Under the pieces are notes generated by a model. That model did not search any database, had not been told where the DNA came from, and saw only the letters and a list, made by a program, of their open reading frames with translations. A stretch of 9,286 nucleotides of DNA from assembly GCA_003516865.1 (NCBI GenBank), contig DPBR01000023.1:4056-13341 (forward strand), written 5' to 3'. The position numbers were made by a program, and so were the translations under genes. The stretch is from Oscillospiraceae bacterium. Its GTDB lineage: Bacteria > Bacillota > Clostridia > Oscillospirales > Ruminococcaceae. How positions within the stretch are numbered: the stretch's first letter is position 1; each line of letters starts with the position of its first letter. Below are positions 1 to 6,682 of this stretch, piece after piece.

Positions 1-233
1 TAAGACCTTTTTCTGAAGAAAAAGGTCTTAAGAATCTAAAAAGACTTTTTGTTTCGCTTCGCGTCAGTGGCTTAGCTTGTTGCACAGGTGCACCTCGGCA
101 TCGAGTCCTGCTAAACTGCTCCAAGTTCTCGCCGAACTCGAGGCAAGAACCACGAAGCGATTAAAGTCTTTTTGGAGTGTCTCCGTAAAACCTTCGGTTT
201 CACTACCTTTTTTCTTCAGAAAAAGGTTCTAAG
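1..233. repeat. Composite intergenic element of nested inverted repeats
   Basis: The left end is a perfect 13-bp hairpin (1-13 with 18-30, loop TGAA). Its reverse complement recurs, slightly diverged, at the right end (about 204-233), which itself forms a hairpin (205-212 with 220-227). Inside these ends a second inverted pair closes a large loop: 38-48 with 163-173, and 55-61 with 153-159. Within the loop are two more arms. TTAGC (72-76) pairs with GCTAA (110-114) around a TGCAC/GTGCA hairpin (81-92). GTTCTcGCC (125-133) pairs with GGCaAGAAC (142-150). No coding potential is seen. The design fits a MITE-like dispersed repeat or a folded RNA element. Copy number cannot be judged from one window, and the element may continue left of base 1. 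Confidence 0.6.
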
Positions 234-247
234 CCGCCGGAGGCACT

Positions 248-280
248 CGCGGCAAAGCCGCGGACTGGAGCGCGGAGCGC
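248..280. repeat. Short GC-rich palindromes next to the composite element
   Basis: CGCGGC-AAA-GCCGCG (248-262) is a perfect 6-bp hairpin with a 3-base loop. It is followed by GCGC-GGA-GCGC (270-280). The reverse complement of the first palindrome recurs in nearly the same form at 2722-2735, upstream of rny. Two copies in 9 kb of intergenic DNA suggest a dispersed palindromic unit, though GC-rich hairpins of this size can also arise by chance. No gene is seen between 234 and 310. Confidence 0.35.
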
Positions 281-310
281 GACAAATACGCATAAAGGCG
301 CTAAAAGGGG

Positions 311-341
311 TGTGGGGGAAAAACAAGAGTTTTCCCCCACA
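311..341. terminator. Perfect 12-bp hairpin, possible terminator
   Basis: TGTGGGGGAAAA (311-322) pairs perfectly with 330-341 around a 7-base loop. On the minus strand the stem is followed by a weak CCCCTTTT tail. On the plus strand a T6 run comes only about 10 bases later, at 352-357. It could be a backup terminator for the minus-strand transcript or another part of the repeat-rich block to its left. The structure is certain; the function is inferred. Confidence 0.4.
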
Positions 342-370
342 AAAAGCTTGATTTTTTACTTATTTTGGCT

Positions 371-407
371 TTATTGACAAACTTACGCTCCCGAAAAAAC
401 GGGAGCG
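371..407 (-). terminator. Probable terminator of the pyrE/FliD-like transcript
   Basis: CGCTCCCG (386-393) pairs perfectly with CGGGAGCG (400-407) around an A6 loop, about 20 bases past the stop codon of the minus-strand gene at 429. On the minus strand the stem is followed by a moderately T-rich stretch (TAAGTTTGTCAATAAAG). The T-tract is imperfect, so position and stem carry most of the weight. Confidence 0.5.
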
Positions 408-428
408 CTTGTGTTATTCTGAGAAAAA

Positions 429-1661
429 TCACGCGTAAATGCTGAAAAGCGCGCCGCTGTTATACGCATAAGCCGCGGTGCTGTTGGAATTATAGCCCAT
501 CGCGCTTGCGCTTGTCGCGAGCGAACCTATCTGGTCAGCCTTCTGATTGAGTTTTTCGAGGTAACTTCCCCCGAACGCATAACCGATATCTTTCTCCGTA
601 ACCTTTTCGGCAGCCTGCTCCGCAAGCGACAGTTTTCCGTCCTTTTCGACTTCGATTCCTGCGCGTTTAAGAGCGTATTTGTAGGAATTTGTCACGCTTT
701 TCAGCGCGCTTCCTTTATACTGAACCGAAAGATTATCGGAATTATCCGACGCGTCCAGCAGCTTGTTGTACTTCTCAATGAAGCTTGAAGCGGTATCCGT
801 GAAATCCACGGCATTAAACGTCTTTTCGCCCGAACCGAGCGCGTTTGTGTAGCTTTTGACAGCGGTTGCCGCGTCCTTAACGGCAGCGGTAAGCTCCTTG
901 AGCGTGCCGCTTTCCGCAGCGGACGAGGACTCGTCCTTTTTGGTCGAGCCGACATTCTGCTTCGTGAAAATGCCCATTCCGCCCGAAGCCTGATTGATTT
1001 CGCGCGCTCTGCGGATAACCGCGTCCGAAAATCCGCCCTTGCCGAAAGTCGATTTCACGTCAATCTTGTCAACTTTCGACAAATCGCTCTGAAGCGTGAG
1101 CTTGTTGTCCGAGCCGAGCGTAATTCCCGCACGGTTAAGCGCGTTTGAGTAAACTTTCGCATTGTTTACCGCAAGAACGCCCTTTTTCAGCACGGTTGTG
1201 TTGTCGGAATTGCCGATTTTGTCGATAAACTCGTTGTAATTATCAACAAAATTCTGCGCGTATTTCTTGTAATCCTCGATGTTAAACTCGTCGTTTTTTC
1301 CGTATTTCAGGCTGTCGGCATAACTCCTGATGCTCTCGGCGGAACCGCCCACGTTCGCGGAAGCGAGCTTTGTCGCCTGCGGAGAAACGATATCCGAGCT
1401 TTCCGATGAATCGTCCTTTATGTTGTAAATGCTCTTGTACAGGTCGGAAAACTGCGAGCGGAACTCGTCGCTCTTGGATTTGAGCGCGCGGCTGTCAAGA
1501 AGCTTGTTGAGCGCGTCCATCGAACCCGTCTTTTTTATCGCATTAACGTTGAATTTCCCCGTTGATGTATAGGAGTTGTACAGACTGTTAAGCTCTGAGC
1601 CGTAATTCGTCATCAGCTTTGCCGCATTAAACTGCATTCTTGCCTGATAACCTATCGTCAT
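429..1661 (-). CDS. FliD-like tandem-repeat protein, cysteine-free
   Basis: A 410-residue protein of unproven function. Residues about 105-225 and 251-380 are a diverged internal duplication. Each copy has an F-[VI]-x-x-Y-N segment (FVDNYNEF at 138-145, FIEKYNKL at 294-301), a [GN]SDN segment, an L-x-R-A-G-I turn (RAGI at 177-180 and 333-336), then a D-x-K-L-[ST]-L strand. This order resembles the C-terminal domain of the flagellar cap protein FliD (YN motif, then LGI...G-L-x-L), but no FliD N-terminal domain is evident. There are no cysteines, signal peptide or membrane helices, as is usual for proteins exported by the flagellar route. The C-terminus is rich in Tyr, Ser and Asn and ends GALFSIYA. 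The ATG at 1661 is preferred to an in-frame GTG at 1670 because AAAGGAG (1670-1676) sits 8 bases before the ATG and overlaps the GTG. It lies 36 bases after pyrE and is probably co-transcribed, with only a weak 6-bp hairpin (1683-1699) between them. FliD kinship is an inference; a general surface or adhesin role is possible. Confidence 0.7.
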   Translation of the reverse strand: MTIGYQARMQFNAAKLMTNYGSELNSLYNSYTSTGKFNVNAIKKTGSMDALNKLLDSRALKSKSDEFRSQFSDLYKSIYNIKDDSSESSDIVSPQATKLASANVGGSAESIRSYADSLKYGKNDEFNIEDYKKYAQNFVDNYNEFIDKIGNSDNTTVLKKGVLAVNNAKVYSNALNRAGITLGSDNKLTLQSDLSKVDKIDVKSTFGKGGFSDAVIRRAREINQASGGMGIFTKQNVGSTKKDESSSAAESGTLKELTAAVKDAATAVKSYTNALGSGEKTFNAVDFTDTASSFIEKYNKLLDASDNSDNLSVQYKGSALKSVTNSYKYALKRAGIEVEKDGKLSLAEQAAEKVTEKDIGYAFGGSYLEKLNQKADQIGSLATSASAMGYNSNSTAAYAYNSGALFSIYA

Positions 1662-1669
1662 AAAAATCA

Positions 1670-1676
1670 CTCCTTT
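1670..1676 (-). promoter_or_regulatory. Ribosome binding site AAAGGAG that fixes the start at 1661
   Basis: AAAGGAG on the minus strand lies 8 bases before ATG 1661. The longer reading frame would start at a GTG inside this site, which makes the ATG the real start. Confidence 0.85.
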
Positions 1677-1697
1677 ATTACAAATCCGTTTATCGGA

Positions 1698-2354
1698 TTA
1701 AAGCGCGCCGTATTTTTCGCGGTATTCTTTCATTGCGGGAACGTATTCCTTTCCGGGAATAATTCCGTTTTCAAGCGCCTCGATGATGTCGTTTATATTC
1801 ACGATTGAGTAAACCTTAACGCCGAACTCGTCGTAAGCCGCAGAAACCGCCGATTTGTCGGAATCGAGCGACTTTTCCATACGGTCAACCGTGATAATCA
1901 TACCCTCGACGTTGATTTTCGCCGCGCCCGTAAGCTTCGGCAGAACCTCTCTGAGAGCCTTTCCGGACGTCATAACGTCCTCAATTATGACAACTTTATC
2001 GCCGTCGGCAAGACTTTTTCCGACGAACATTCCTCCCTCGCCGTGGTCCTTGACTTCCTTGCGGTCGAAGCAGTAGTTCACGTCCATTCCGAACTTATTG
2101 TACAGCGCGCAGCAAGCCGCAACGGAAAGCGGTATTCCCTTATAAGCCGGTCCGAAAAGCACGTCGGGCTTCAGTCCGTGCTCGTTTATGCACTCCGCGT
2201 AATATTCGCCGAGCTTCGCGAGCTGAGCGCCCGTCTTGTAGTTTCCGCAGTTTATGAAGTAAGGCGCCTGTCTGCCGCTTTTAAGCGTGAAGCTTCCGAA
2301 TGTAAGTACGCCGCTTTCGGTCATAAATTTGATAAAACTCTCTTTATAAGTCAT
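1698..2354 (-). CDS. pyrE: Orotate phosphoribosyltransferase
   Basis: PyrE transfers the ribose-5-phosphate of PRPP to orotate, giving orotidine monophosphate in de novo pyrimidine synthesis, in the cytoplasm. With ATG 2354 the protein has 218 residues, close to the usual 210-215. Visible family motifs are TLKSGR (23-28), FGPAYKGIPL (67-76), the flexible catalytic loop FDRKEVKDHGEGG (96-108) and the PRPP-binding motif VVIIEDVMTSGKA (121-133). The pattern, including PAYKGIP and the KDHGEGG loop, is that of the E. coli-type PyrE. A longer frame reaches 2417, but its extra residues overlap the promoter (2389-2417), so it cannot all be translated. In-frame ATGs at 2363, 2369 and 2384 remain possible; 2384 would be nearly leaderless. 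The ribosome site is weak (GGGA or GGTGA), so the exact start is uncertain. No other pyr genes are nearby. The FliD-like gene follows in the same direction. Confidence 0.96.
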   Translation of the reverse strand: MTYKESFIKFMTESGVLTFGSFTLKSGRQAPYFINCGNYKTGAQLAKLGEYYAECINEHGLKPDVLFGPAYKGIPLSVAACCALYNKFGMDVNYCFDRKEVKDHGEGGMFVGKSLADGDKVVIIEDVMTSGKALREVLPKLTGAAKINVEGMIITVDRMEKSLDSDKSAVSAAYDEFGVKVYSIVNINDIIEALENGIIPGKEYVPAMKEYREKYGAL

Positions 2355-2388
2355 AGTCACCATTCCCATCAGATATTTATTCATTTTT

Positions 2389-2417
2389 ATTATATCATTG
2401 CTTTTATTTATTTGCAA
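2389..2417 (-). promoter_or_regulatory. Sigma-A promoter of pyrE
   Basis: On the minus strand TTGCAA (2412-2417) and a perfect TATAAT (2389-2394) are separated by 17 bases. The predicted RNA start is near 2382, giving a leader of about 28 nt before ATG 2354. No PyrR-type leader or attenuator fits in so short a space. Confidence 0.75.
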
Positions 2418-2541
2418 GTGTTTTTCAATATTTTCGTCAATTTTAACGGAAAATTTAGACTTTTTTTATAACTTATATTTGTTTTCATCAGAAAAATTGT
2501 AAAAATATTTTCAAAATAACGCTATTTTGATTGTATCGCCC

Positions 2542-2570
2542 TTGACATTCAGACGGAATTGTAGTAAAAT
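2542..2570 (+). promoter_or_regulatory. Sigma-A promoter for the rny leader or small RNA
   Basis: A perfect TTGACA (2542-2547) is followed after 17 bases by TAAAAT (2565-2570). The predicted RNA start is about 2576-2577. It points toward rny but lies about 440 bases upstream of it, directly in front of the folded RNA candidate at 2576-2721. It is divergent from the pyrE promoter. Confidence 0.75.
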
Positions 2571-2575
2571 AAGTA

Positions 2576-2721
2576 TAGGTTGTATTTTTGGGACAAAAGG
2601 TCTGTTCCGATGTCCGGAAAATCGCCTCTGACGTTAATGACGTAATTGTTTAATATAACGTTATGGCGGCCGAATGTACGATTACGGAGAAATCCTTTAA
2701 ACTACATTTCTATCCTTTTTT
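2576..2721 (+). ncRNA. Candidate small RNA or structured rny leader domain
   Basis: About 145 nt that begin at the predicted RNA start and end in T6 (2716-2721). The ends can pair with each other: ATAG (2575-2578) with CTAT (2710-2713), and TGTA (2581-2584) with TACA (2703-2706), leaving an internal loop. Inside are GGACA (2591-2595) with TGTCC (2611-2615), and a two-part stem of CGCC (2623-2626) with GGCG (2665-2668) plus CGTTA (2632-2636) with TAACG (2656-2660). No convincing reading frame with a ribosome site is present. It matches no riboswitch or small RNA class I recognise. It may be a free RNA or the first domain of a long rny leader. Individual stems are short, so confidence is modest. 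Confidence 0.35.
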
Positions 2722-2993
2722 CGCGGCTTTGCCGCTTCAGGGGAAGAACCTCAGCGGATTTGTTTTTACAAATTTTCCCATATATCTTGTTCTTCCCGAT
2801 TTATAAAAAGATAAAAATAGTTGTCGCAGGAGGTATCAGAGCGGCTTAATTTTATCGGCTGCGGGCTTGACGGTTTTGTTATGCCTGTGGGGGAGTTTGC
2901 GCTCCCGAAAGAAAAACAGCCGCAGTTTTTTCTACAATTGTATATTTTTCCGCCGAAATCAGGTTCGCGAAGCGGGTTTTGCTTTGTTGAACC
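2722..2993 (+). promoter_or_regulatory. Rest of the rny leader with several stems
   Basis: No gene is seen here; the two short reading frames lack a ribosome site and an ATG start. Visible stems are GCGGC-TTT-GCCGC (2723-2735), GGGAAGAAC (2741-2749) with GTTCTTCCC (2789-2797) enclosing ATTTGT/ACAAAT (2758-2773), and GGTTC (2962-2966) with GAACC (2989-2993), the last just before the rny ribosome site. A GGAGG at 2829-2833 is not followed by a start codon at a workable distance. Regulation of rny through this leader is an inference from its length and structure. Confidence 0.35.
2856..2931 (+). terminator. Attenuator-like hairpin in the rny leader
   Basis: CGGCTG (2856-2861) can pair with CAGCCG (2917-2922); alternatively CTGCGG (2859-2864) pairs with CCGCAG (2920-2925), directly followed by T6 (2926-2931). 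A compact hairpin GGGAG-TTTGCG-CTCCC (2891-2906) sits inside. Two mutually exclusive basal pairings before a T-run suggest a conditional terminator about 90 bases before rny. The basal stem is only 6 bp across a large loop, so it may be weak. Confidence 0.4.
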
Positions 2994-3018
2994 GTAAAAT
3001 TGAGGAGGGAAAACGACA

Positions 3019-4623
3019 ATGCAAGTCGAACTGGTTGTCGCTTTGCTTATCGGCTTAGCGGCATTGGTTGTCGGCGCGGCGGCAAGCGGCTTTATCTGCT
3101 TCAAAAAAGGCGTAAAGCACCGCATTAAAACCGCCGAGGCGCAGTTTGAGTCTGCTGAGAAGGAATCCGCAAGGATTATTCAGGAAGCGGGCGAGAAAGC
3201 GGAATCTATGAAAAAGACCGCTCTTGTCGAGGCAAAAGACGAGATTTACGCGCTGCGAACCGACGCCGAAAAGGAAATCAGCCGCCTAAAGGCTGATACC
3301 GAGAAAGAACTGAAGGAGCGTAGAGGCGAAATCTCCCGTTCGGAGCGCCGAATTGCCCAGAAGGAAGAAAATCTCGACAAGAAAACGGACAAGATGGAGA
3401 AGCTCGAAGAACAGCTCCATCAGAAGCACAAGAAAGCCGACGAGAAGATTGCCGAGGCTGAACAGCTGAAGTCAAGCCAGATGGATATTCTCGAAAAGAT
3501 TTCGGGCTTCACGGTTGAACAGGCGAAGGACCACCTGCTCCAGATGCTCGACACGGAGCTTAATCACGAAAAGGCGCTTAAAATCTCGTTTTACGAGCAG
3601 AAGCTTAAGGACGAGTGCGACGAAAAGGCGAGAGAGTACATATCTCTTGCAATTTCAAGACTTGCCGCGGATACGGTATCCGAGTCGGCGGTTTCTGTCG
3701 TAGCAATCCCGAACGATGAGATGAAGGGCAGAATTATCGGCCGCGAGGGCAGAAACATCAGAGCGCTTGAAACGCTGACGGGAGTTGACCTTATCATAGA
3801 CGATACTCCCGAAGCGATTACGCTTTCCTGCTTCGACCACGTCAGGAGAGAAATCGCGAGAATTGCTCTTGAAAGGCTTATTCAGGACGGCAGAATTCAC
3901 CCGGCGAGAATTGAAGAAACTGTCGATAAGGCTCGCAAGGAAGTTGAACTGCGTATAAAGCAGGAGGGTCAGAGAGCCGTTCTTGAAACTAACGTAAACG
4001 GTCTGAACCACGAGCTTGTAAGACTTATCGGACGTCTGAAGTACAGAACTTCGTTCAGACAGAACGTTCTCAATCACTCAATCGAGGTTGCGCATCTCGC
4101 GGGAATTATGGCGAGCGAGCTTGGCGTTGACGCGGCTCTTGCGAGAAGAGCGGGTCTGCTTCACGATATCGGAAAGGCGCTCGACCACGAAATCGAGGGT
4201 TCTCACGTTCAGATAGGCGTTGACGTATGTAAGAAGTACAAGGAAAATCCCGAGGTTATTCACGCAATCGAGGCGCACCACGGCGACGTTGAATGCAGAA
4301 CGGTTATCGCGTGCCTTGTTCAGGCGGCTGACGCAATCAGCGCGGCAAGACCCGCGGCGCGTTCCGAAAACTACGAGAATTACATCAAGCGTCTTGAAAA
4401 GCTTGAGGAAATTTGCAATTCTTACAGCGGCGTCGAGAAGTCGTTCGCAATTCAGGCGGGACGCGAGGTTCGCATTATGGTTAAGCCCGAGCAGATTAAC
4501 GACGACGATATGAAGGTTCTGGCGAGGGATATTGCCAAGAGGATTGAAGCCGAGATGGATTATCCCGGACAGATTAAGGTTAATCTTATTCGTGAGAGCA
4601 GAACGGTTGACTACGCTAAATAA
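3019..4623 (+). CDS. rny: Ribonuclease Y
   Basis: RNase Y is the membrane-anchored endoribonuclease that starts bulk mRNA decay and processes operon transcripts in many Firmicutes. The 534-residue product matches the usual length of about 520. Domains in order: an N-terminal membrane helix (about 4-27) followed by basic residues; a long Lys/Glu-rich coiled coil (about 35-200); a KH RNA-binding domain with GRIIGREGRN beginning at 237; and an HD hydrolase domain with the metal-binding His382-Asp383 pair (LLHDIGK) and a second histidine cluster (EAHHGD, His420-421). All key residues are present. ATG 3019 is well supported by GGAGGG (3004-3009) 9 bases upstream. Transcription probably starts at the promoter at 2542-2570, leaving a long structured leader. 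A strong terminator follows at 4662-4701. Confidence 0.97.
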   Translation: MQVELVVALLIGLAALVVGAAASGFICFKKGVKHRIKTAEAQFESAEKESARIIQEAGEKAESMKKTALVEAKDEIYALRTDAEKEISRLKADTEKELKERRGEISRSERRIAQKEENLDKKTDKMEKLEEQLHQKHKKADEKIAEAEQLKSSQMDILEKISGFTVEQAKDHLLQMLDTELNHEKALKISFYEQKLKDECDEKAREYISLAISRLAADTVSESAVSVVAIPNDEMKGRIIGREGRNIRALETLTGVDLIIDDTPEAITLSCFDHVRREIARIALERLIQDGRIHPARIEETVDKARKEVELRIKQEGQRAVLETNVNGLNHELVRLIGRLKYRTSFRQNVLNHSIEVAHLAGIMASELGVDAALARRAGLLHDIGKALDHEIEGSHVQIGVDVCKKYKENPEVIHAIEAHHGDVECRTVIACLVQAADAISAARPAARSENYENYIKRLEKLEEICNSYSGVEKSFAIQAGREVRIMVKPEQINDDDMKVLARDIAKRIEAEMDYPGQIKVNLIRESRTVDYAK

Positions 4624-4661
4624 TTGAGGCGGCGCAAAATGTGCTGTTTTGGCAATCTCAA

Positions 4662-4701
4662 CGGCGAGAAAGAGAAAAAGCTCTTTCTTGCCGTGTTTTT
4701 T
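4662..4701 (+). terminator. Strong terminator after rny
   Basis: Thirteen base pairs (4662-4674 with 4681-4693, one G-T wobble) close a 6-base loop AAAAAG, followed by TG and T6 (4696-4701). This is a classical Rho-independent terminator 38 bases after the rny stop codon. Only 42 bases remain before the next start codon, so the next gene either depends on read-through or has a promoter inside rny that I cannot see. Confidence 0.85.
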
Positions 4702-4735
4702 CCCGCAGTGCGGGAGAGGTTTTCGGGAAAAGGAG
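4698..4735 (+). promoter_or_regulatory. Alternative hairpins at the hydrogenase-sensor ribosome site
   Basis: Two pairings compete. TCCCGC (4701-4706) pairs with GCGGGA (4710-4715) as a tight 3-base-loop hairpin. Alternatively TTTTCCCG (4698-4705) pairs with CGGGAAAA (4724-4731), which abuts and partly covers the AAGGAG ribosome site (4730-4735). The second fold would use the T-run of the terminator and could limit translation of read-through RNA. The pairing is visible; the regulatory role is inferred. Confidence 0.35.
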
Positions 4736-4743
4736 AAATCATA

Positions 4744-6666
4744 ATGATTATTTTTGACCCCACAAAATGTGTTTCGTGCAACAACTGCGTGAGGGTTTGT
4801 CCTTCGGTTGAAGCTAATATGGTCGAACACGACGAAAACGGAAAGGCTGTCTTTAATATCAATCCCGATAAGTGCATAGACTGCGGCGCGTGCGTAAAGG
4901 TGTGCATCCATAAGTCGCGTACATATGTTGACGATACGGAGCGTTTCTGGGCTGACCTCAAAAAGGGCGAAAAAATCATCGGAATATGCGCTCCCGCAAT
5001 CAAGGTTTCGTTTGATGGCTGCTGGAGAGGCGTTCTTGAGTTTGTCAGCAGTAAGGGCGTTGAAAGAATTTATGACGTATCTTTCGGCGCGGATATCTGC
5101 ACATGGGCGCATATCCGCTATCTCGAACAGCACCCCGGCGCGAAGCTGATTTCTCAGCCCTGCCCCGCTATTGTAAATTACATAAAGAAATTCTGCAAGG
5201 ACGCGCTCAAAAATCTTTCGCCTGTTCAGTCGCCTATGCTCTGCACGGCGATTTATCTGAGAAAATATCTTGGCGAAAGCGCGAAAATTGTTGCATTTTC
5301 GCCATGTATAGCAAAGCGCGATGAGTTTATTGAAACGGGAATAGTCGATTATAACGTAACTTTTGAGCGTCTTGGAGAGCTTCTGAAGAAAAACGGCGTT
5401 GATTTCGACAAACTGATGAAAACGCGCTCAAACTTTGAGTTTGCGGGCGCGGGAGGACAGATGGGCGCGATTTATCCGCGTCCGGGCGGACTGAAAGCCT
5501 GTCTGGAGCTTGAAAATCCGCTCCTTAATATAATAACTTCCGAGGGAACCGATACCGTTTACAAGAATCTTTCGATGTATACGGAGATAAACAAGCGCGA
5601 TTTGCCCGATGTTTTCGATGTTCTTTCCTGCGACAGAGGCTGCGGAAGCGGACCCGCAATCGGAAAGCAGATGTCGATTTATCGTATGAGCGGCATTATG
5701 AACGGAATCGAGAAGTACAACCGCACAAAGCGCGTTAAGTTTGACAGAAAGCACAGGGACAAGCTCTTCCTCAAATTTGACAAGGAGCTTAATATAGCCG
5801 ATTTTCTGAGGGAATATAAGCCCGAAAACATAAACGAAATCAAGGTTACGCCGGAGCAGATTGAGGATATGCTCGTGAAGATGGGCAAGACGACTCACGT
5901 TGAGCGTAATTATAACTGTCATTCCTGCGGATTTGAAACGTGCCGAGATATGGCGGTTGCGATTTTGAAGGGAATTTCGGACGTTACCTCGTGCAGAGAG
6001 TATATGCAGAAGCAGGCGGACGCTCACCGTCAGCATATCGAGGAATCCAACGAGCATATCGGCGAGGTTACGGGCGAGCTGAAGCAGGTTGTCGCAAATC
6101 TCACGGAGAATATCGGCGAAGTCAAGAGCGCTGCAGGCAACATTTCCGAGCTTAACAGCACGAATTCCGACCAGATTTCGGGTCTTTCGGAGATTATCGG
6201 CGAGCTTTTGACGCTCAATGAGAAGATAAACGAGGCTATTCAGTCTATCAACACTTCCGTTGCGGGCTTCTCGGTTACTACGAAGAACGTAAGCGATATT
6301 GCGCGTCAGATTAACATTCTGTCGATAAATGCCAGCATTGAGGCGGCACGCGCGGGCGAAGCGGGACGAGGCTTTGCGGTTGTCGCGCACGAGGTCGGAA
6401 ATCTCGCGGGTCACTCGCAGTCTGCGGTTACGGAAGCCGAGCAGAGCAACCAGCTTGTTTTCGGCGATATTAAGACTGTAAACGACATTCTGAAAACGGT
6501 AACCGAGAAAATGGAGGTTATCCGCGGAATGATGGCTCAGATGAGCAGCAATATCAACACAACGCTTGACAAGGGCAACGATATCAACAACTCGATGGGC
6601 AAAGTCGCGGATATCAACAACCGCGTCGAGGGGCTTGTATCAAAGGTAGAGAGCCTGCTTTCATAA
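4744..6666 (+). CDS. Sensory-type [FeFe]-hydrogenase fused to a chemoreceptor signalling domain
   Basis: A 640-residue soluble protein with no membrane helix. Domains in order: two [4Fe-4S] ferredoxin motifs (Cys 9, 12, 15, 19 and 44, 47, 50, 54); an [FeFe]-hydrogenase H-cluster domain (about 70-370) with L1 SQPCPA (Cys140), L2 SPCIAKRDE (Cys188, Lys191) and L3 SCDRGCGSGP (Cys296, Cys300); a four-cysteine Fe-S domain (Cys 392, 395, 400, 417); and a coiled-coil methyl-accepting chemotaxis domain with the hairpin tip INILSINASIEAARAGEAGR (523-542). All four cluster-binding cysteines of the hydrogenase domain remain. The proton-relay cysteine of L1 aligns with Pro139, and the L2 methionine with Ser186, as expected of sensory rather than catalytic hydrogenases. 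Likely role: binding of H2 or a redox change at the H-cluster signals through CheA/CheW. ATG 4744 is chosen for AAGGAG 8 bases upstream; a frame open from 4624 would run through the terminator. H-cluster assembly would need HydEFG, which is not in the window. Confidence 0.9.
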   Translation: MIIFDPTKCVSCNNCVRVCPSVEANMVEHDENGKAVFNINPDKCIDCGACVKVCIHKSRTYVDDTERFWADLKKGEKIIGICAPAIKVSFDGCWRGVLEFVSSKGVERIYDVSFGADICTWAHIRYLEQHPGAKLISQPCPAIVNYIKKFCKDALKNLSPVQSPMLCTAIYLRKYLGESAKIVAFSPCIAKRDEFIETGIVDYNVTFERLGELLKKNGVDFDKLMKTRSNFEFAGAGGQMGAIYPRPGGLKACLELENPLLNIITSEGTDTVYKNLSMYTEINKRDLPDVFDVLSCDRGCGSGPAIGKQMSIYRMSGIMNGIEKYNRTKRVKFDRKHRDKLFLKFDKELNIADFLREYKPENINEIKVTPEQIEDMLVKMGKTTHVERNYNCHSCGFETCRDMAVAILKGISDVTSCREYMQKQADAHRQHIEESNEHIGEVTGELKQVVANLTENIGEVKSAAGNISELNSTNSDQISGLSEIIGELLTLNEKINEAIQSINTSVAGFSVTTKNVSDIARQINILSINASIEAARAGEAGRGFAVVAHEVGNLAGHSQSAVTEAEQSNQLVFGDIKTVNDILKTVTEKMEVIRGMMAQMSSNINTTLDKGNDINNSMGKVADINNRVEGLVSKVESLLS

Positions 6667-6682
6667 GAAATCTTATTTTCGG

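Noticed and set aside
1..360. A CRISPR array or tRNA in the repeat-rich left end
   Set aside because: There are no regularly spaced direct repeats, and the hairpins do not form a cloverleaf with an anticodon arm and T-arm consensus.
2355..2417. An N-terminal extension of PyrE
   Set aside because: It would include the -10 and -35 boxes of the gene's own promoter and adds residues not found in the family.
2043..2471. A 142-codon plus-strand open frame over pyrE and its promoter
   Set aside because: It is antisense to conserved pyrE motifs and runs through the pyrE promoter.
2646..2849. A 67-codon frame in the rny leader as a possible leader peptide
   Set aside because: It starts at a TTG without a ribosome site and its composition is unlike a real protein.
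4624..4743. A 40-codon N-terminal extension of the hydrogenase sensor
   Set aside because: It would be translated through a strong terminator, and the ATG at 4744 has a proper ribosome site directly ahead of the ferredoxin motif.
4078..5133. A 351-codon open frame on the minus strand across the end of rny and the start of the sensor gene
   Set aside because: It is antisense to two clearly identified proteins, has no ribosome site or recognisable domain, and arises from the codon bias of the genes opposite.
5428..6414. A 328-codon open frame on the minus strand
   Set aside because: It is antisense to the Fe-S and chemotaxis domains of the sensor, whose motifs fix the plus-strand reading.
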